In this document: positions 59,771-64,000 of the stretch, in pieces
Layout of the letters: every line of letters begins with the position of its first letter
How positions within the stretch are numbered: the stretch's first letter is position 1
Assembly: GCA_017695115.1 (NCBI GenBank)
Contig: JADILV010000021.1
Span: 124,001-188,000 of the forward strand
Reading direction: 5' to 3'
Length of the DNA stretch: 64,000 bases
From: Candidatus Cryptobacteroides avicola
Lineage (GTDB): Bacteria; Bacteroidota; Bacteroidia; Bacteroidales; UBA932
Translations under genes and position numbers: made by a program
Notes under the pieces: generated by a model
Database searches by the model: none
What the model was told of the DNA's origin: nothing
The model's input: the letters and a program-made list of their open reading frames with translations, nothing else

Positions 59771-61255
59771 TTAGTCTTTCGGCATCTCAGGAAGTGAGTA
59801 GCCGTTCTGGTAAGTATGCTTGATGAGTTCCTGTGCAAACTGGTTTGCGTCTACAGGCTCGGTCCATGTCTTGTCGAAGGTAGGGTGTCCGTCGTGAATC
59901 TGGAAACCGTCCTTGATTACCGTACGGATTGTCGCGCCTTCAGGAATATTGGTGAACCTCATGTTCGGTCCGTCCCATTCGAGTTCCTGGTTGAGGCTCT
60001 GGAGCCTTACTGCGAGTACTCCCATTACGACCATTTCGTTGAAAGGACCTGCCTCGCTGAAGTCTGATGCACTCGGTACCCTGTACTTAGGATCCTCTTT
60101 GCAGGCACGTACCCAGTCCATCTGGTGAGAAAGGGTGATTTCGCGCAGTACATGAGGAACTTCAGGGTTACGTCCGGATAAAAGGTAAGGGTTGACACCG
60201 TAGCAGCCGCAGATAAGTGTATCCTTGGTACCGTAGAAGATTACTCCTCCGCCTGAATCATTGAGATCTTTTCCGGCCGGAAGTCCTGCAGGACGGTTAG
60301 GCTTGAGTCCTCCGTCATACCAGGTGACTTCAACTTCAGGCATCGCTACCTTAGGCATGTTGTCCCTTGCAGGGAATACGAACTTGATCATCTGAGCGTT
60401 AGGAGCGGACTCGTTGAGCAGCAGGGTAGAGCTTCCCTGTACTTTTGTAGGGTATCCGAGTTTCAGTCCCTTGAATACAGGATGAAGGATGTGGCAAGCC
60501 ATATCTCCGAGGGCACCTGTACCGAAATCCCACCATCCGCGGAAGTTCCAAGGTGTGTAGATTGCGTTGTACGGTCTCATAGGAGCCGGGCCTATGAATG
60601 ATTCCCAGTTGAGTGTCTTAGGTACCCTGTCCACTTTTTCAGGACGGGCAAGACCCTGAGGCCAGATAGGCCTGTCCGTAAAGGCTTCCACTTTCCTCAC
60701 TTCTCCGATTTCGCCGTTCCAGATCCATTCGCAGATCTTCCTTACGCCTTCTCCTGATGCGCCCTGGTTACCCATCTGGGTAGCTACATTATATTTTGCG
60801 GCGAGTTTGGTGAGAAGACGGGACTCATATACGGTGTGGGTAAGAGGTTTCTCTACGTATACGTGTTTTCCGGCTGCGATAGCCTGTGCTGCGATTACTG
60901 CGTGCGTATGGTCCGCAGTCGCTACTACTACAGCGTCAGCTTCATCGAGCATGTCATCGAACATCCTGCGGTAGTCGTTGTATTTCTTCGCGTTAGGATA
61001 ACGTTTGAAAATATGGTCGGCGTAGTTCCAGTCTACGTCGCACAGACCGATGATGTTCTCGCTTTCAAGTCCTCTGAGTACTGATGCACCGCGGCCTCCG
61101 ATACCGACGCCGAGGATTTTCAGCTTGTCAGTGGAAGGAGCCGGAGCGGCAGCTCCGAATTCTTTTCCTAAAATTACGTTTGGCGCAACCGACATCCCGA
61201 TTGCTGCGGCCGTACCTTTTTTCAGGAACGACCTTCTGGACATTTCATTTGCCAT
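59771..61255 (-). CDS. Tat-exported Gfo/Idh/MocA oxidoreductase
   Basis: 494 residues. Twin-arginine signal MSRRSFLKKGTAAAIG at residues 5-20. The NAD-binding Rossmann fold starts KILGVGIGGRGASVLRGLES (about 45-64), with CDVDW and the KHVYVEKPLTH motif (lysine and proline) that ends the nucleotide fold. The C-terminal alpha/beta domain follows (WESFIGPAPMRPYNAIYTPW, GALGDMACHILHP). The Tat signal fits a cofactor-binding enzyme that folds with NAD before export. Predicted to oxidise the C3 hydroxyl of a glycoside. ATG at 61243 also gives an intact signal. Confidence 0.88.
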   Translation of the reverse strand: MANEMSRRSFLKKGTAAAIGMSVAPNVILGKEFGAAAPAPSTDKLKILGVGIGGRGASVLRGLESENIIGLCDVDWNYADHIFKRYPNAKKYNDYRRMFDDMLDEADAVVVATADHTHAVIAAQAIAAGKHVYVEKPLTHTVYESRLLTKLAAKYNVATQMGNQGASGEGVRKICEWIWNGEIGEVRKVEAFTDRPIWPQGLARPEKVDRVPKTLNWESFIGPAPMRPYNAIYTPWNFRGWWDFGTGALGDMACHILHPVFKGLKLGYPTKVQGSSTLLLNESAPNAQMIKFVFPARDNMPKVAMPEVEVTWYDGGLKPNRPAGLPAGKDLNDSGGGVIFYGTKDTLICGCYGVNPYLLSGRNPEVPHVLREITLSHQMDWVRACKEDPKYRVPSASDFSEAGPFNEMVVMGVLAVRLQSLNQELEWDGPNMRFTNIPEGATIRTVIKDGFQIHDGHPTFDKTWTEPVDANQFAQELIKHTYQNGYSLPEMPKD

Positions 61256-61294
61256 TTCTTAAGATGTTTTAGTGGTTATTAAAAAGCAAGACTG

Positions 61295-61483
61295 TTATTT
61301 TTCTATTTCCTTATTGATATCTTTTTCAATATCGCTTATTCCTTCCTTGAAGCTGCGGACCCCTTTGCCGAGACCTTTCATAAGCTCTGGAATCTTCTTG
61401 GCTCCGAAAAGCAGGATGACTACCAGTGCTATCAGGATGATCTCACCGGCTCCGATGTTTCCTAAGAAAAGTAGACTGTTCAT
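61295..61483 (-). CDS. tatA: Sec-independent protein translocase TatA
   Basis: 62 residues. A short periplasmic start and one membrane helix (IGAGEIILIALVVILLFGA), the FGAKKIPELMKGLGKGVRSF hinge and amphipathic helix, and a short charged tail. It forms the translocation pore with TatC. No TatB is seen; Bacteroidetes usually manage with a TatA/TatC pair. Its ATG overlaps the stop of the upstream oxidoreductase by the four bases ATGA; gap to the next gene is 39 bases. Finding it between two oxidoreductases is the main sign that this Tat system is linked to them. Confidence 0.93.
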   Translation of the reverse strand: MNSLLFLGNIGAGEIILIALVVILLFGAKKIPELMKGLGKGVRSFKEGISDIEKDINKEIEK

Positions 61484-62610
61484 ATATTGGAGGTTTTATG
61501 TTGATTCTTGTTTGTGTCAGCGTCATCTATCCGTTCGGAGTGCCTTGTAAGAAGTCCGTAACCGTTGGTCATGGTCCTGCGGCGCTCGCGTATCCGCTCC
61601 AGCGTGGCGTTGTCGCCTATGGACGGAAGGTCATGCGTGCGCGAGTCTTCAAGGAATTTCCATGCATACGCAGAGGCTGTGGCCGCATCCCTGAATGTAG
61701 GGAGGCTGCCGTCCCTTTTCCCCGTCCGTATGGATTCAGCGAATTTCCTGCAGAGTACATCTATGTTCTTTCCGCCGAAAGGTCTGCTTATAGTTTCTGT
61801 CCGGGTCACGCCGCGCAGCTCTACCGTAGCGGTCTTGAAGTCATGGGTCATACGTGCGATACCCTTTGTCCCGATCAGGTCTATGTATGAGTTGTGCGTC
61901 TGGTCTTTTGACAGCTGTCCGTAGACGAACCCCTGCGTGATGTCGTAGACTATGCCGTTTTCGAATGTCCCGTGGCACTGGAGCCACCACGGATCCTTGT
62001 AGTCCCACATCCGTATGCCCTGGGCATGCCATGTCTTGAATTCGGACTGTGCATACCATTTTATTATGTCTACATAATGCATCCCGCAGTCATGGAATGC
62101 CGGGCCTTCATATTCGTGGCCTTCTCCCGGAGCGAGTCCGGGTGTCATGTGGCATATACGTATTATTGCGAGTTCTCCTATTTCTCCCGATTCGATGAAG
62201 GATTTTAACGTGTTGTGGTACCAGGAGTTCCTCAGATAGAGATTGACTGTGGTCAGAATGTCGGAGTTTTCAGTTAGGGAGACTGTTTCCAGTTCATCTT
62301 CCAGTGTGGCGGCGATGGGTTTCTCGGAAATTATATGTTTTCCTGCTTTTACGGCTTTCCTTATCAGTTCTTTACGGGAATCTGCAAGAGTGGCAAGCAC
62401 CACCGCCTTTACATCAGGGTCTTTGAAAACCGTGTCGCAGTCCGATATTATGGTGTATTCCGGATATGTGGCCGACGCATAGTCTCTTGACGCCGCAGAG
62501 GTATCGCATATATATGCAATATCCCATTCTTCACTTGCCTTCATTGCGTTGAGGTAGAATTCCCCCATCCGGCCGAACCCTATTATCCCAACTTTTATTT
62601 TATTCTCCAT
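61480..62610 (-). CDS. Gfo/Idh/MocA family oxidoreductase, cytoplasmic
   Basis: 376 residues from the ATG at 62610 (MENKIKVGIIGFGRMGEFYL). The Rossmann fold GIIGFGRMGEFYLNAM (about 8-23), YICDTSA and KHIISEKPIAATLEDE; the C-terminal domain with the signature GPAFHDCGMHYVDIIKWYAQ. No signal peptide, so it probably works in the cytoplasm, unlike the second oxidoreductase. It may complete the pathway by reducing 3-keto sugars after uptake. First gene of the array; ATGA coupling to tatA. A start 12 bases upstream (MDSG...) is less likely. Confidence 0.87.
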   Translation of the reverse strand: MENKIKVGIIGFGRMGEFYLNAMKASEEWDIAYICDTSAASRDYASATYPEYTIISDCDTVFKDPDVKAVVLATLADSRKELIRKAVKAGKHIISEKPIAATLEDELETVSLTENSDILTTVNLYLRNSWYHNTLKSFIESGEIGELAIIRICHMTPGLAPGEGHEYEGPAFHDCGMHYVDIIKWYAQSEFKTWHAQGIRMWDYKDPWWLQCHGTFENGIVYDITQGFVYGQLSKDQTHNSYIDLIGTKGIARMTHDFKTATVELRGVTRTETISRPFGGKNIDVLCRKFAESIRTGKRDGSLPTFRDAATASAYAWKFLEDSRTHDLPSIGDNATLERIRERRRTMTNGYGLLTRHSERIDDADTNKNQHKTSNI

Positions 62611-62672
62611 ACCAGAATCCATCCATAAAATAAGATGAAAGTTTCAGTCTCCGTCTATTTGTTATAGTCCGT

Positions 62673-62689
62673 ACATACGTACTGTATGT
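62673..62689. promoter_or_regulatory. Candidate operator of the oxidoreductase/tat operon
   Basis: ACATAC-GTACT-GTATGT is a perfect 6+5+6 dyad. It begins 9 bases downstream of the -7 element on the transcribed side, the usual place for a repressor site. Confidence 0.4.
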
Positions 62690-62697
62690 TCATCGGA

Positions 62698-62705
62698 CAA
62701 ATATA
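62698..62705 (-). promoter_or_regulatory. -7 element of the oxidoreductase/tat operon
   Basis: TATATTTG on the minus strand. The start would be about 80 bases before the ATG at 62610. No clear -33 box. The 62623-62783 gap contains nothing else notable. Confidence 0.5.
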
Positions 62706-62783
62706 GGCAAAATCAATTATAAAATCGCTTATTGAAATGAAAAATTTTAATGATTGTACGCAAAAAGTACTCCTGTTTGTCAT

Positions 62784-64000
62784 TTATGCAGAAGACGAAG
62801 CCCGGAGTTTTTCCTTTAAAGCGCCGTCCTTCTCTATTATTTCGGACAGGAGTTCAAAGACAGGGCGGAAATGTTCGAACGATATGTCGGCGAAATCCCC
62901 TTCTCTGTTGAATATGAGGTTCGCGAAGTCATTTTTTGACAAGGCGACATTGTCTCCGTTCGGCTTGAATACTCCGGAATCTATGATTTTCGGGTAGCAG
63001 CACGAAGCATCAGTACGCTTGCGGCATGTGAGGTCCTCGCTTAAATGTTTTCCTGTCCCGGGATCGAATTCATTGCTGAGATATATGCGTCTGCCCTTCG
63101 GGCTTTTCGTGCGCAGCACCTCGTCTGAATAGAAGTGTTCTATGCATACTTCACTGAAATCCCTGTGCTCAGGCTGCGGCAGTACGCATGAGTACAGACG
63201 GTTCCCCCAGTCCTTGTACAGGGAATCGCCCTCCCTGCATTTTTTCATGAAGGTCCTGTCATCACGGTCGAACAGGCATATCCTCAATATGTTGCTTTGC
63301 CGGGTGACGCTCGTCTCGCAACATTTGTACAGGATGGAGTTGTTTATATCCATTTTGTCGGGATACCGGTGGAAATATATTTTCAGACCGGTGAACTCGC
63401 CTTTCCCGATAAAATACCGCAAGGCGGCCTGCAGATGCAGCCCGTCGGTCTTGCCTTCGCACAGAACCACCGCATTGCACCCGTCAGGGGTGTTGAAAAA
63501 TGCAGGCAGATCCAGCTTTATGGATGCGTCGAGGGCCTTTATCTGCCTGAACATATTACGGTATACATGATCGTCAGGTCCTTTGATCTGCCGTATGAAT
63601 CTTATGCGTCCTGTTGCTATCCTGCTGAAAGTCAGTTCGGGGTACTCAGGCATGACTTTGTCGGAGTATTTTTCAAAGTGTTCTCTTGCAGCGTCTTTCA
63701 GCCCGTATTGCTGCCATGCATGCAGCATTGCGCGTACCCGTCTGACGTATGTGCGCCGGACGTTTGTTTTCTCGTTGACTGTCAGACCTGTGACTTCCTG
63801 TCTGTTGTGCCTGTCCGAGTACCGGATTTTCGACTCGTTGATGTTGAAACTGTTCTTCTCGATGAGCCTGCGCAAATCGTCGGACAGTTCCAGAGATCCG
63901 TCAGAGGCTATTGTGCCGACACTTTCAGGCAGAGCCGGGAGATTGGTCGAAAAGGTGATGTCATCCGCGTATCTGCTGTATGTGAGCCTGTGTTTTTTCG
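62784..64000 (-). CDS. Retron-type reverse transcriptase fused to a TOPRIM domain, 5' end beyond the window
   Basis: About 405 codons; the gene continues past 64000. On the minus strand the first visible residues, KKHRLTYSRYADDITFSTNL, contain the catalytic YADD box of reverse transcriptases in retron-like context. Then come the thumb motifs EVTGLTVNEKTNVRRTYVRR (the VTG signature) and GRIRFIRQIKGPDD. From about 150 codons further the protein is not RT: VVLCEGKTDGLHLQ and later LFDRDDRTF match a TOPRIM domain (acidic E and DxD motifs), followed by IEHFYSDEVL and a lysine/arginine-rich end. To my knowledge retron Ec67 (Eco2) also has a C-terminal TOPRIM fusion. The msr-msd RNA would lie upstream, outside the window. 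The stop is at 62784-62786. Confidence 0.85.
   Translation of the reverse strand, partial: KKHRLTYSRYADDITFSTNLPALPESVGTIASDGSLELSDDLRRLIEKNSFNINESKIRYSDRHNRQEVTGLTVNEKTNVRRTYVRRVRAMLHAWQQYGLKDAAREHFEKYSDKVMPEYPELTFSRIATGRIRFIRQIKGPDDHVYRNMFRQIKALDASIKLDLPAFFNTPDGCNAVVLCEGKTDGLHLQAALRYFIGKGEFTGLKIYFHRYPDKMDINNSILYKCCETSVTRQSNILRICLFDRDDRTFMKKCREGDSLYKDWGNRLYSCVLPQPEHRDFSEVCIEHFYSDEVLRTKSPKGRRIYLSNEFDPGTGKHLSEDLTCRKRTDASCCYPKIIDSGVFKPNGDNVALSKNDFANLIFNREGDFADISFEHFRPVFELLSEIIEKDGALKEKLRASSSA

Noticed and set aside
1..64000. tRNA, rRNA, CRISPR arrays, intact insertion sequences or prophage genes
   Set aside because: Scanning by eye found no such pattern; only the Rpn-like gene and the retron-type RT relate to mobile or defence elements.

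Overview
The window comes from a member of the Bacteroidales, probably an uncultured gut lineage; I cannot name the genus. The evidence is a SusC/SusD pair, promoters of the Bacteroidetes type (a TAnnTTTG -7 element with TTTG or TTG about 19-21 bases upstream) and no Shine-Dalgarno sites. It also carries a succinylated arginine pathway with the Bacteroides-type transcarbamylase, many surface lipoproteins, and intergenic copies of the GTCATCC...GATCT and CAGATTTCTCC...ATGACA repeats. I found no tRNA, rRNA, CRISPR array or intact insertion sequence.

Layout. 1-9655 is a polysaccharide/sialoglycan locus: a GH3 fragment and a Tat-exported DUF4434 protein, susC-susD, an N-acylglucosamine 2-epimerase family enzyme and a GH33 sialidase. 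9701-12348 holds a ten-helix metal-exporter-like protein, a DUF1573 protein and a small 2x[4Fe-4S] ferredoxin. 12889-13782 is an Rpn-family nuclease gene broken by one stop codon. 13907-22037 has an M16 peptidase and an operon of GH106 enzyme, SGNH hydrolase and esterase. 22176-28813 is a complete glycine cleavage operon: lipoate ligase, gcvT, gcvH, gcvPA, gcvPB, lipoamide dehydrogenase. 28985-31760 holds an exported DUF4932 metalloprotease-like protein, an alpha/beta hydrolase and a lipoprotein. 31761-32740 is non-coding and dense in repeats and hairpins.

32741-38853 is the arginine cluster (argF', an EamA transporter, argD, argC, argG, a GNAT acyltransferase). Next come a small conserved protein with a GH43 lipoprotein, and a BlaI-type repressor with an M56 sensor peptidase whose C-terminus looks like two ExbD repeats. 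dnaK (42876-44771) carries a single in-frame amber codon. 45002-51718 holds three tandem fimbrillin-like lipoproteins and a fourth tiny remnant. 51829-56822 contains a pseudouridine synthase, a GH109-like enzyme, a CYTH protein, nadD, gmk and fructose-bisphosphate aldolase.

The last part is the most interesting. 56912-62610 places tatC and tatA in one gene array with two Gfo/Idh/MocA oxidoreductases (one with a twin-arginine signal), a DUF1080 lipoprotein and a TIM-barrel isomerase-like lipoprotein. This looks like an exported 3-keto-glycoside pathway packaged with its own translocase. At the right edge (62784-64000) is the 3' part of a retron-type reverse transcriptase with a YADD box, a VTG thumb motif and a fused C-terminal TOPRIM domain; its start and any msr-msd RNA lie outside the window.

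Two genes with clean single nonsense codons (dnaK and the Rpn gene) and one lipoprotein whose C-terminus is encoded by an interspersed repeat are the main oddities.
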